A stretch of DNA of 64,000 nucleotides from Bacillota bacterium. GTDB taxonomy: Bacteria; Bacillota; Clostridia; Christensenellales; SZUA-584. The stretch spans positions 48,326 to 112,325 of the forward strand of contig JAEWRI010000039.1 in NCBI GenBank assembly GCA_023460085.1, in the 5' to 3' direction. A model generated the notes under the pieces. The model searched no databases. It saw only the letters and a program-made list of their open reading frames with translations, and had not been told where the DNA came from. Of this stretch, positions 1-9,752 are shown in pieces; within the stretch, counting starts at the first letter, position 1; each line of letters opens with the position of its first letter. The position numbers and the translations under genes are program-made.

Positions 1-2246
<2,246 letters not shown>

Positions 2247-2298
2247 ATATGTCAAAGCCTCCTGGTTTTCGTATCTTGCATTTCCCATTGAAGGGATT

Positions 2299-2321
2299 CT
2301 TAAGGGCCTGATGCCCTTAAG
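2299..2321 (-). other. Hairpin between dnaJ-like gene and clpB
   Basis: A perfect 9-bp inverted repeat (CTTAAGGGC / GCCCTTAAG) with a 5-nt loop lies in the 107-nt gap between the two heat-shock genes. No T-run follows on the minus strand, so it is unlikely to be a full terminator. It could be an RNA stability or processing element that sets the ratio of the two products; that role is inference. Confidence 0.45.
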
Positions 2322-2353
2322 CGGGGTATGGGGGCAGCGCCCTCATCGTTCCC

Positions 2354-3343
2354 TTACTTCACCGTATCCTTTAGCTTCTCGTAGAGCCCTTTTTGTTCGC
2401 GCGTGAGGTGCGCGGGGTTCACGATGCGTACCTTGATGAACAGATCGCCGCGCTTGCCGCTGCGCACGGGGTAGCCCTTGCCCGCGACACGAATGCGGCT
2501 GCCCGACTGTACGCCGGATGGGATCTTCACCGCGATGCGCCCGTCCAGCGTGTCCACCGTGTACTTCGTCCCCAGCGCGGCGTCCCATGGAAATACATCC
2601 GCCGTGGTGACCAGGTCGTTCCCCTCCACGGCAAACCGTGCGCTCGGCACAAGCCGCACTGTCATCCGAAGGTCTCCGGCCTTGCCGCCCGCCGCACCCG
2701 CCTGCCCCTGTCCTTTCAGGCGTATGGTCTCGCCGTCCTTCACACCTTGGGGCACCTTGAAATCGATGGTGCGCGCACCGGTATCCGTCTGCAGCGAGAT
2801 GCGCTTTTCCGCGCCCGCCGCGCCCTCCTCCGGTGTGATTTCAATCTCGGCTTCAATATTGCGCCCGTCCAGCGAGCGCTGCGAACGCCCCGAGGCTCTT
2901 GCGCCGCCAAACAGGTCGTTCAAATCGCTGCCCTCGTACACGCGGGAGGTGCGTCCGCCGTTCCGCGCCGCCCCTCCGAAAATCTCGTCGAAATTGATGC
3001 CGCTGCCCGAAAAAAACATGTTGAAGAAGTCGCTGTGATCGCCGCCGCTGGCGTACTGGTATTGCGGATTTCCGCCGCCAAAGCCGTATTGCGACGGGTC
3101 AAAATTCGAGCCGCCCGCGAAGTTTGTCTGGTTGCCGAACATGTCGTATTTCTTGCGCTTCTCTGCGTCACCCAGTACTTCGTACGCCTCGCCCACATCC
3201 TTGAACTTGGCCTCGGACGACTTATCGCCCTTGTTCATGTCCGGGTGATATTGCTTCGCAAGCTTGCGGTACGCCTTGCGGATCTCCTCCTGCGTTGCCT
3301 GCTTATTCACGCCGAGTATCGCGTAATAGTCCTTATATTCCAA
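2354..3343 (-). CDS. CbpA/DnaJ-type co-chaperone without zinc domain
   Basis: J-domain co-chaperone of 329 aa that would stimulate DnaK ATPase. The TTG at 3343 is chosen as start because GGGGAGG lies 8 nt upstream and it places MEYKDYYAILGV at the N-terminus; the longer open frame upstream runs through the promoter. The J domain covers about 1-70 with an intact HPD (KQYHPDMN), followed by a G/F-rich stretch (about 75-160) and the two beta-sandwich substrate domains. The four CxxCxGxG repeats of classical DnaJ are absent, so it is CbpA-like. It heads the operon with clpB. Whether it is the only J co-chaperone of the cell cannot be told from here. Confidence 0.93.
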   Translation of the reverse strand: MEYKDYYAILGVNKQATQEEIRKAYRKLAKQYHPDMNKGDKSSEAKFKDVGEAYEVLGDAEKRKKYDMFGNQTNFAGGSNFDPSQYGFGGGNPQYQYASGGDHSDFFNMFFSGSGINFDEIFGGAARNGGRTSRVYEGSDLNDLFGGARASGRSQRSLDGRNIEAEIEITPEEGAAGAEKRISLQTDTGARTIDFKVPQGVKDGETIRLKGQGQAGAAGGKAGDLRMTVRLVPSARFAVEGNDLVTTADVFPWDAALGTKYTVDTLDGRIAVKIPSGVQSGSRIRVAGKGYPVRSGKRGDLFIKVRIVNPAHLTREQKGLYEKLKDTVK

Positions 3344-3382
3344 TTGGCATTCCTCCCCCAACGTCAGAGCCATGTCCACAAA

Positions 3383-3436
3383 TCTGACCTTCTCTGACCT
3401 TAGATACAATATAACCCATACCGATGGGAAATGCAA
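3383..3436 (-). promoter_or_regulatory. Heat-shock promoter with CtsR-type operator
   Basis: On the minus strand TTGCAT (3436-3431), a 17-nt spacer and TATATT (3413-3408) form a good sigma-A promoter. Directly after the -10, at 3399-3383, is GGTCAGA-GAA-GGTCAGA, two identical heptads in tandem spaced by 3 nt. The CtsR consensus is RGTCAAA-NAN-RGTCAAA, so each half-site differs at one position and the spacer fits. The operator covers the predicted start of transcription, as expected for a repressor of class III heat-shock genes. Confidence 0.8.
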
Positions 3437-3488
3437 TAGCGAAGCGGTAAAAAATCCGGGAAATTTTAACGTTGTGAATCCTCCGTGT

Positions 3489-3517
3489 TTGCCGGGGATG
3501 CGCCGGTGAGGTATAAT
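3489..3517 (+). promoter_or_regulatory. Sigma-A promoter of AraC-family gene
   Basis: TTGCCG (3489-3494), 17 nt, TATAAT (3512-3517). Divergent from the heat-shock promoter. The predicted transcription start near 3524 excludes upstream start codons and supports the ATG at 3560. A short inverted repeat GGGGA-ACC-TCCCC at 3534-3546 lies in the leader. Confidence 0.7.
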
Positions 3518-3559
3518 TGGATGAAGATAAAAAGGGGAACCTCCCCGACTGGACGGCCC

Positions 3560-4426
3560 ATGAATTGCTATGTTTCGGTGATCACCGATACCATCGAGAC
3601 CATTGAGCGCGGCATCGGTACACCGTTGTCGCTGGCGGAGCTTTCCGCACGCGCCGGAATCTCCGATTTCCATTTCAACCGTATGTTCAGCACGGTCGCG
3701 GGTGTCACACTGAAGCAGTACGTGCTGGGCAGGAAGCTGGCGCGCGCGGCAGAGCTGCTGCACGGTTCAGCGATGCCCATCATTGACATCGCGCTGGAGA
3801 CGGGCTTCGAGTATCCCGAGGTGTTCAGCCGCGCGTTCAAAAGTCAGCTGGGCGTATCGCCCGCGCAGTACCGCAGGGGGGAGTCATCCGCTGTGCCTAT
3901 GCCCAAGGCGTCCATCGTGGAGCGGGATATTATCAATTATCGCGGCACACTCGCGCTCAAAGGGGAGGTGCGGGCTTTGCAGCCGCTGACACTCTATGGC
4001 GTGCATTCGGATGTCAACAAGAATGCCGCACAGTATGAACAGACGTTGCGGAAAACCAACGAGGCGTTCTTGCAGGAATCCGCCCAACTTCATGCATTTG
4101 ACCACAACCGGTTCTATACGGCGGTAACGTGCAGCGGCCGCGAGGACGGCGAATACCATGTGTTTTGCGGCAGGCAGCCCGCCCCAGAGGGTGACCTGCC
4201 GGCATACGCTGCGCTTGCAGTTCCCGAGGGCTGGTACGCCGACTTTTTATATAGAGGAGACATGTTCGATATCAGCGAGGTGTTCATCGACGACCTGTAC
4301 AAATGGCTGATGGTCAAGGAGGCGTGCATCGTATCGAATGGCATCGGTATGCTCAACATCTATGAGAGCAGCTACGAAACGAATCCCGAAGTTCATATTC
4401 TTGTCCCCGTGCAGCAGCCCGTATAG
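3560..4426 (+). CDS. AraC-family regulator with GyrI-like effector domain
   Basis: Transcriptional regulator of 288 aa. Two helix-turn-helix motifs of the AraC/XylS type occupy about 1-110 (ISDFHFNRMFSTVAG and FEYPEVFSRAFKSQLG are the recognisable parts, ending PAQYR). The rest, about 130-288, resembles the GyrI/Rob C-terminal small-molecule-binding domain. The start at 3560 is preferred because the -10 box lies at 3512-3517; its ribosome site is weak. Same architecture as the gene at 8712-9569. The target is unknown; the esterase 80 nt downstream is a candidate. Confidence 0.9.
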   Translation: MNCYVSVITDTIETIERGIGTPLSLAELSARAGISDFHFNRMFSTVAGVTLKQYVLGRKLARAAELLHGSAMPIIDIALETGFEYPEVFSRAFKSQLGVSPAQYRRGESSAVPMPKASIVERDIINYRGTLALKGEVRALQPLTLYGVHSDVNKNAAQYEQTLRKTNEAFLQESAQLHAFDHNRFYTAVTCSGREDGEYHVFCGRQPAPEGDLPAYAALAVPEGWYADFLYRGDMFDISEVFIDDLYKWLMVKEACIVSNGIGMLNIYESSYETNPEVHILVPVQQPV

Positions 4427-4463
4427 TCAGCAAGAAACGTCATGCAGCCCATCCGAAAGCCGT

Positions 4464-4483
4464 TTATCATGAAGCCATGATAA
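4464..4483. promoter_or_regulatory. Perfect inverted repeat before esterase gene
   Basis: TTATCATG and CATGATAA separated by AAGC, lying 23 nt before the esterase start. It could be an operator or an mRNA hairpin. No T-run follows directly. Confidence 0.35.
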
Positions 4484-4505
4484 CAGAAAGGATGGTTTTT
4501 TTACT

Positions 4506-5369
4506 ATGAGCGCACAGGCGGATATAGTACGGGAGATGCTGCGGGAGGCTGATATGTGGAACAGGCCGCCGAGCGAGATACGCGCGGCGATGGAGTCTAT
4601 GCCGGGGCAGGGCATGCCCGAAGGGGTGGTAGCGTCCCGCAAGGAGCTGGGCGGTGTGCCTTGCGAGGTGTTCCGCAACAGGCAGCGCACCGGACGCGCG
4701 GTAATGTACTTTCACGGCGGCGGCTTCTGCCTCGGCATCTACGCCGCCAACCGGGAGTTTGTGGCGGGGCTGGCGCAAAACCTTGGCGCGGACATCTATA
4801 TGCCGGACTACCGGCTCGCGCCGGAGCATGTGTTCCCGGCGGCGCTGAAGGATGCGAAGCTGGCGTACCGTGGCATGCTCGGCCTCGGTTATAACCGCCT
4901 GCTCGTGATGGGCGATTCGTCCGGCTGCGCACTGGCACTGTCCGCGCTGTTAAAAGCAAAACAAGGCGGGGAAGCGATGCCCGACGCCATCGTGATGATA
5001 ACGCCGTTGCTCGACCTCGCGGGCAGGGGAGAAGAGTCCGAGGATGCGCAGCAGGACCCGTTTCGCATGAAGGACCCGCTGGCGCTCGCACGTCTCTACA
5101 CGGCGGGCAACGACCCGAAGCTGCCCGAGATATCTCCGCTGTACGGCAACCTCGCGGGCTTGCCGCCCATGCTGATCCACGCCGCGCAGTACGACGTATT
5201 TGCGGGTGACGCGCAGCGTTTCGCGGCGCGGACAGAGGAAGCGGGAACAGCGGTGAAACTGAAGGTGTGGGAGCAGATGTGGCACATCTTTCCCATGCAG
5301 GCGGCGTTCGTACCCGAGGCCGCGCAGGCGTTGGGGGAGATAGCGGCGTTCGTCGGCGGCATGCTGTGA
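4506..5369 (+). CDS. Alpha/beta hydrolase, HSL-type carboxylesterase
   Basis: Esterase of 287 aa in the hormone-sensitive-lipase/Aes group. The oxyanion-hole motif HGGGF lies near residue 70, DYRLAPEH near 102, the nucleophile serine in GDSSG near 138, and the Asp (QYDVFAGD) and His (MWHIF) of the triad near 237 and 262. No signal peptide, so it is cytoplasmic. Likely hydrolyses short acyl esters; the substrate is unknown. The ribosome site GAAAGGA is about 12 nt from the ATG, a little far. Transcribed with, or shortly after, the AraC gene. Confidence 0.9.
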   Translation: MSAQADIVREMLREADMWNRPPSEIRAAMESMPGQGMPEGVVASRKELGGVPCEVFRNRQRTGRAVMYFHGGGFCLGIYAANREFVAGLAQNLGADIYMPDYRLAPEHVFPAALKDAKLAYRGMLGLGYNRLLVMGDSSGCALALSALLKAKQGGEAMPDAIVMITPLLDLAGRGEESEDAQQDPFRMKDPLALARLYTAGNDPKLPEISPLYGNLAGLPPMLIHAAQYDVFAGDAQRFAARTEEAGTAVKLKVWEQMWHIFPMQAAFVPEAAQALGEIAAFVGGML

Positions 5370-5409
5370 ATGCCATGTCACTGTTTATCGAGCGTATGCT
5401 TGGGCTCCG

Positions 5410-5937
5410 TCATCCTGATTCCAGCGCTGCATACAGCTGCCCCAGCACTTCCAGATGTCGCTGCTCATCGAGTATGATGCGACGCAGCAGTGCGCGGATG
5501 CTTTCGTCGGGGATTTCTCCGATAAGACGCGTATAATGTGCGATAGCGCCGCGTTCACCCTCCATGTCCGATTCGAGTATGGGACGGATGGCCTGGTGGT
5601 ACTCCGGATCCGCGCCGCTCCACCAGCGCATATCCTCGTAGGAGAACATCTTCGGGTTGGTGCCGAGGCGCAGCACCAGATGTCCCAGCAGCGAGAAGTG
5701 CGTCATCTCCACAAAAGCGATGTATTGATATGCCGTATAGATATCCGGCCACGCGCCCGTGAAAAACCGGTGTGTTCCGTACTGCGCGATTGCCGTGGTC
5801 TCAGAACCCTTACCCGCCATGATGCCGGAGAGAAGCGCGGCCCATTGCGGGTTGGGACCCGTCACGACAACCTCGGGATATGGCACGTCAACGCGATATT
5901 GATTAAACAATGCGCAATCGAAAATATCGCAGGTCAA
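5410..5937 (-). CDS. Ferritin-like di-iron family protein
   Basis: Protein of 175 aa with the four-helix ferritin/rubrerythrin fold. Pairs of metal-ligand motifs are visible: EMTHFSLLGH near 75, ESDMEGER near 125, and DEQRH near 160. TTG at 5937 is the start, with AAAGGAG 7 nt upstream. It resembles the ferritin-like proteins of clostridia that sit near spore-coat or oxygen-defence genes. No C-terminal rubredoxin domain, so it is not a full rubrerythrin. Function (peroxide reduction or iron handling) is inferred from the fold only. Confidence 0.75.
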   Translation of the reverse strand: MTCDIFDCALFNQYRVDVPYPEVVVTGPNPQWAALLSGIMAGKGSETTAIAQYGTHRFFTGAWPDIYTAYQYIAFVEMTHFSLLGHLVLRLGTNPKMFSYEDMRWWSGADPEYHQAIRPILESDMEGERGAIAHYTRLIGEIPDESIRALLRRIILDEQRHLEVLGQLYAALESG

Positions 5938-6027
5938 TATAAAGCTCCTTTGAACGGTATGGTAGATAGTATGAGCGGCTGAACAGTGGTAGAAGCGCTT
6001 CAGCGTGTGGTGTCAGCCAAGGGTTTG

Positions 6028-6036
6028 TGATATAAT
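6028..6036 (+). promoter_or_regulatory. Extended -10 promoter of MORN lipoprotein gene
   Basis: TGATATAAT, a TGn-extended perfect -10 box, ends 28 nt before the GTG start. No convincing -35 is present, which fits an extended -10 promoter. Confidence 0.6.
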
Positions 6037-6063
6037 TGAAATATCAAACCGGAGGTGCCTTGC

Positions 6064-6957
6064 GTGAAACGGACGCTGCTGACGATAACCATGCTGGCCG
6101 GAGTGCTGATGCTGACAGGCTGCTATGCCCCGCTGTTCTACGGCGGGGGAGAAGTGGAAGAATATACGCATCACGATATCGGAGATGAGCCCACTCCCGA
6201 GGCAACGCAGCAGGGCGTGGAAATGACGCTAAGCTTCGATTTTGGGGAACGCACCGGCATCTACGCGGGCGAGACCAAGGACGGACTGCCGCACGGACAA
6301 GGCAGCTTCAGCAGCAGCAACGCGGAAGGACTGCGCTGGGTATACGAAGGCAGCTGGGTAGAGGGCCATATGGAGGGCCAGGGGACGACCACCTTCGAAA
6401 CGGGCTATAAGGAAACCGGCTGGTACGAGAGAGACTCCCTGAATGGTGAAGGTGCAACTTATTGGGATGACAAGTTGCAGTACGAAGGCGAATTCGCAGC
6501 AAACGCGCCGGACGGGCAGGGCAAATTATACAGCCTCTGCGGAGAATTGATTTTCGCGGGCCATTTCAGCGAAGGCTATATCGATGAGACGCAGGACGCG
6601 CGGCGTGAACGGCTGTCGGATTTTCGCGAGCGCTGTGTGCAGGCGGCTTACAGCGATATGGAACAGAGCGCGGCGGAGGGCGGAGATGTTCGCACGGTGA
6701 TCTCCGGCAGGGTATTGTACGTGTTTGAAAGCGACTTCCCCTATCAAAGCAGCTTTCTCGTGGAGTGCGAAGGGGGCGATATTTGCGTGAGTTATCATCT
6801 CAGCGTGGGAGAGGATACCGTGGCGGCGGGCGAGAGCATCACGGTCTGGGGAATTGCCGACGATGAGTTTACCTATGAAACAGATGCGGGTACGGAGGAG
6901 AGCATGCCTATGATAGAGGCGTGGGATGTACGCAACGTCAGCGGCACGGCGCTGTGA
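6064..6957 (+). CDS. MORN-repeat lipoprotein
   Basis: Surface lipoprotein of 297 aa. GTG at 6064 is the start: GGAGG lies 8 nt upstream, and the earlier in-frame GTG overlaps that ribosome site. A signal peptide ends in the lipobox LTGC (Cys near residue 20). MORN repeats follow at about 60-165, with units such as YEGSWVEGHMEGQG and YEGEFAANAPDGQG. The C-terminal part, about 195-297, looks like a small beta-rich domain. MORN repeats usually bind lipid or protein; the role here is unknown. The nucleotidyltransferase gene starts 9 nt after its stop. Confidence 0.85.
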   Translation: MKRTLLTITMLAGVLMLTGCYAPLFYGGGEVEEYTHHDIGDEPTPEATQQGVEMTLSFDFGERTGIYAGETKDGLPHGQGSFSSSNAEGLRWVYEGSWVEGHMEGQGTTTFETGYKETGWYERDSLNGEGATYWDDKLQYEGEFAANAPDGQGKLYSLCGELIFAGHFSEGYIDETQDARRERLSDFRERCVQAAYSDMEQSAAEGGDVRTVISGRVLYVFESDFPYQSSFLVECEGGDICVSYHLSVGEDTVAAGESITVWGIADDEFTYETDAGTEESMPMIEAWDVRNVSGTAL

Positions 6958-6966
6958 GGTGTGCTG

Positions 6967-7721
6967 ATGCAGGAAGAGATACAGCGCAGGCTGGACGCGA
7001 TAGAGCGCGGGGAGCGGATAAAGATATTGCTGGCGGTGGAATCGGGCAGCCGCGCGTGGGGTTTGCTTCGCCCGACAGTGACTGGGACGTACGTTTTCTT
7101 TACGTGCGGCCGAGGGAGGAGTACTTGCGGCTTGACAGAAACCGCGATGTCATTGAGGCCGTCTTAGACGATGTGTTGGACATCAACGGGTGGGATTTTG
7201 ACAAAACGCTGAAGCTGCTGCATGGATCCAACCCGACACTGTTCGAATGGCTATCCTCGCCCATCGTGTACCGCGAGCATCCTTTTGCCCAAAAGCTGCG
7301 CGCGGCAGCGGCGGACTATTTTCTGGCGAAGCCTGGGCTTCATCATTATCTCAACATGGCGGAGGGCAACTACCGCGATTACCTGAGGGGCGAATCGGTG
7401 AAGCTTAAAAAGTATTTTTATGTGCTGCGTCCGCTGCTGGCCTGCCGTCACATTCTTGCCAACGGTACGCCGCCGCCCATGCGCTTTGAGGAACTGATGC
7501 ACGCACAGCTGGATAAGGCGTTGATGCCGCATGTGGAAGCGCTGCTGGCCCGCAAGTGCGAGACATCCGAGCTGGGCGAAGGCCCGCGTATTGCGCCCAT
7601 CAACGAATACATCGAGGGCAGCTTCGCGGAGATTCGGGCCGGAATTGAGGCGCTGCCACGCCCGGCAAAGCGTGGCTGGAAAGATCTCAACACCTTGTTC
7701 AGGCAAAGCCTGGAGTTGTAA
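6967..7721 (+). pseudogene. RlaP/YcgL-type nucleotidyltransferase with -1 frame change
   Basis: Predicted minimal nucleotidyltransferase (PF10127-like). ATG at 6967 follows GAGGTG by 5 nt. The first frame encodes MQEEIQRRLDAIERG through GSRAWG; the rest of the catalytic motif, SPDSDWDVRFLYV, and the whole C-terminal part are in the -1 frame, running to the stop at 7719-7721. The break is at 7058-7066. One missing G in the run at 7058-7061 would explain it. However, the in-frame codons read TGG GGT TTG, which forms a canonical -1 slippery heptamer (G GGT TTG). So this may be a pseudogene, a sequencing error or a recoded gene. Confidence 0.75.
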
Positions 7722-7751
7722 AACTGACGCAGGCATATAACACAAATTGGA

Positions 7752-7780
7752 TTGCGGCATGTCACTGGGGCGCTTATAAT
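7752..7780 (+). promoter_or_regulatory. Sigma-A promoter
   Basis: TTGCGG (7752-7757), 17 nt, TATAAT (7775-7780), 31 nt before the start of the membrane-protein gene. Confidence 0.7.
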
Positions 7781-7811
7781 GAGAGTGTAATTTTAACCTT
7801 GGAGGAGTTAT

Positions 7812-8198
7812 ATGAATAAAAGGAATTCAATCGCCGGTTCCATCGTAGGCCTTGTTGCGCTGCTTTGTGTGGTCACTTTCCTGATTATTGGTTTTTCTAC
7901 GGAAATCTGGCATCCAACCTGGATGGTGTTTCTGCTTATCCCGGTTACTTCCCTCATCGTGGATCTGGCCGTTAAGCGCGATCTGCATGGCAGGGTGACC
8001 GGCGTGGTATCGCTGCTGTGCGTACTCGCTTATCTGGTGATGGGATTTTTGGGAGAGCAGCTGGTGGGGCATGCGCTGTGGCATCCGGGCTGGATCATCT
8101 TCTTTGCCATCCCGATATCGGGCATACTGGTGAAAATGTTTGCGCCCGGCACTTCGGAAGAGAAGGGGCAGGATGCGGACACCCAGAGTAAATCTTGA
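7812..8198 (+). CDS. Small membrane protein with internal duplication
   Basis: 128 aa with four predicted membrane segments arranged as two copies of one unit: a hydrophobic helix with VxLLCVxxxLxxGF, then WHPxWxxFxxIPxxxxLV (first copy about 10-56, second about 65-113). The tail is short and hydrophilic. Ribosome site TTGGAGG. I do not recognise a named family with a known function. Own promoter upstream; the ferritin-like gene follows after 58 nt. Confidence 0.75.
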   Translation: MNKRNSIAGSIVGLVALLCVVTFLIIGFSTEIWHPTWMVFLLIPVTSLIVDLAVKRDLHGRVTGVVSLLCVLAYLVMGFLGEQLVGHALWHPGWIIFFAIPISGILVKMFAPGTSEEKGQDADTQSKS

Positions 8199-8256
8199 AT
8201 GGATTCTTGGGTGTTGAATAAGGTATAATGGAAAAAACGACGAAGGAGGAATATCA

Positions 8257-8565
8257 ATGCCGGACTTTGGAAATTCGTTTTCGGGAGTGAAAAGCGACCG
8301 CAAGCTGACCGACGCCGAACTGATACGCGCCATTCGCTTCATGGTGGCCGCCGAATACGAGGCCATTCAGCTTTACATGCAGCTGGCGGAGTCCACCAAC
8401 AACAAGCTCGCGATTGCCGTGCTCGAGGATATCGCCAACGAGGAGCGTGTACACGCGGGCGAATTTCTTCGCCTCTTAAAAGAGCTGGCTCCCGACGAGG
8501 AGGCTTTCTACGCCGAAGGCGCGGAAGAGGTGGAAGAGGAAATTGAGGAGCTCAAAAAGAAATAG
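8257..8565 (+). CDS. EncFtn/rubrerythrin-like mini-ferritin
   Basis: 102 aa, two long helices forming half a ferritin bundle. Metal-binding residues appear in AAEYEAIQLYMQ (about 28-39) and NEERVHAGEF (about 59-68), the ExxH pattern of encapsulated ferritins and the related anaerobe ferritin family. The opening PDF...G..DRKLT and the acidic tail EEVEEEIEELKKK are typical of that group. Two such chains would make one di-iron site. No encapsulin shell gene is in the window and no obvious cargo peptide is seen. A TATAAT at 8224-8229 precedes it without a clear -35. Confidence 0.8.
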   Translation: MPDFGNSFSGVKSDRKLTDAELIRAIRFMVAAEYEAIQLYMQLAESTNNKLAIAVLEDIANEERVHAGEFLRLLKELAPDEEAFYAEGAEEVEEEIEELKKK

Positions 8566-8572
8566 AGATACT

Positions 8573-8598
8573 AACGCCGGAGCTTCCGGCGTTTTTTT
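8573..8598 (+). terminator. Intrinsic terminator
   Basis: Arms AACGCCGGA / TCCGGCGTT with a GCT loop, followed by seven Ts. Ends the ferritin-like transcript. Confidence 0.9.
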
Positions 8599-8642
8599 GC
8601 AGAGATGGGGATTATCCCCCCGCAGGGTACCATGCAATGGGA

Positions 8643-8680
8643 GCTGAAAATAATGCCCGCCGGATGAAAGCCCGACGGGC
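8643..8680 (-). terminator. Probable terminator of AraC-family gene
   Basis: On the minus strand GCCCGTCGG / CCGGCGGGC (one G-T pair) with a 7-8-nt loop, then ATTATTTTC. Located 32 nt after the stop of the gene at 8712-9569. Confidence 0.6.
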
Positions 8681-8711
8681 ATCGCCATGTTTTCGGATGA
8701 TTAGGAGCCCG

Positions 8712-9569
8712 CTATTTCTTCACGACGGGCAGCCATACCTCGCTGCGGTAGTCGGGTGCGCTGAGGTCTCCCTGCGTGTAGAGCTCGATATCGGGTGCGT
8801 CCGCATATTCCCAGCCGGAGGACGGCAGCCATTCCGCCACCACACGCCGCTGCAGTTTCTGAATGGCATTCGGCATAGGCCCGATGCACTCAAAGACAGC
8901 CCAGGTGCAGGCGGGCACCGTGTATTCGCACATGCTCTCCGGTACGGGCGCATCGGTGGCGCAGGCGATGTAGTAGTCGAAATCCTTGCTCATCATGTCC
9001 GCACATACGCCGAGTATGCCGCACGGTTCCGCGGCGGGCAGCGCACAGATGCGTGCGAATGTTCCGTCTGCCACCGTTTCACTCCAGAACAGCGGCACCT
9101 GCGCCATGCTCTGCTCCGCGTCCAGACAGTAATGCCGTTTGACTCCGACAATGCGGAAAGCTTCCTTTTGTTCGATGCGGTAATTCATTTCCGTTTCTCC
9201 TTTGATGGTAATCTGGAAGCTGATGCGCGGGTACGCCTTTAGCTGGACGCCGGGCCTGCGGGCTTCCGATGGCGGCATGCCGTGTACGCCCGCAAATGCG
9301 CGTGAAAATGCCGTGGGGGAATCGTACCCGTAGCGCAGCGCGAGGTCGATGATCTTATGTTCGCCCTGCTGCAGCGCGAGTCCTGCGTTCGTCATACGCC
9401 GCCGCCGGATGTATTCCGACAACGGTACGCCCGCGATGTACGAAAACATTCGCTGGAAGTGAAATGTCGAACAGCACGCGATGCGCGCCGCCGCGTCATA
9501 TTCAATATTGCCTTCCAGATTTGCTTCGATATACCCAATCGCCTGATTGAGCCGTTCCAGCCATTCCAT
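8712..9569 (-). CDS. AraC-family regulator with GyrI-like effector domain
   Basis: 285 aa. AraC-type double helix-turn-helix at about 5-105 (STFHFQRMFSYIAG and YDSPTAFSRAFAGVHG), then a GyrI/Rob-like effector domain at about 130-285 (AFRIVGVKRHY, with GWEYADAPDIELYTQGDL near the end). Start ATG at 9569 with AAAGGAG upstream. Same architecture as the regulator at 3560-4426 but only moderately similar, so they are paralogues, not a recent duplication. Divergent from the XRE gene. The effector and targets are unknown. Confidence 0.92.
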   Translation of the reverse strand: MEWLERLNQAIGYIEANLEGNIEYDAAARIACCSTFHFQRMFSYIAGVPLSEYIRRRRMTNAGLALQQGEHKIIDLALRYGYDSPTAFSRAFAGVHGMPPSEARRPGVQLKAYPRISFQITIKGETEMNYRIEQKEAFRIVGVKRHYCLDAEQSMAQVPLFWSETVADGTFARICALPAAEPCGILGVCADMMSKDFDYYIACATDAPVPESMCEYTVPACTWAVFECIGPMPNAIQKLQRRVVAEWLPSSGWEYADAPDIELYTQGDLSAPDYRSEVWLPVVKK

Positions 9570-9590
9570 GCAAAAGCTCCTTTTATCCGC

Positions 9591-9619
9591 ATTGTATCAG
9601 TGCCCGTTTATGCTGTCCT
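9591..9619 (-). promoter_or_regulatory. Promoter of AraC-family gene
   Basis: Minus strand AGGACA (9619-9614), 17 nt, TGA-TACAAT (-10 at 9596-9591), an extended -10. Confidence 0.55.
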
Positions 9620-9691
9620 CGCAGAATATGCACGAAAATGCGCGCACCCCATTATATCGTACCACGGCAGAAATTAGAATGGAAAGCGTCC

Positions 9692-9744
9692 TTGACATTT
9701 CTGAGGGGCGGGTGTACCATATGGAAAGTAAGCTTTCCATATGG
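9692..9744 (+). promoter_or_regulatory. Promoter with perfect palindromic operator of XRE gene
   Basis: TTGACA (9692-9697), 17 nt, TACCAT (9715-9720). A perfect inverted repeat, CCATATGGAAAG / CTTTCCATATGG with a 4-nt centre, spans 9717-9744. It overlaps the -10, the predicted transcription start and the edge of the ribosome site. This placement suggests autorepression by the encoded XRE protein. Confidence 0.75.
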
Positions 9745-9752
9745 AGGCGCGA

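Noticed and set aside
2299..2321. Terminator between the J-protein gene and clpB
   Set aside because: A good hairpin, but no T-run follows on the minus strand, and the two genes fit one heat-shock operon.
3440..3763. N-terminal extension of the J-domain protein through the upstream frame
   Set aside because: It would run through the promoter and CtsR box and overlap the divergent AraC gene; the TTG at 3343 has a strong ribosome site at correct spacing.
6055..6057. GTG at 6055 as start of the MORN lipoprotein
   Set aside because: It lies inside the GGAGG ribosome site; GTG at 6064 gives a proper signal peptide and 8-nt spacing.
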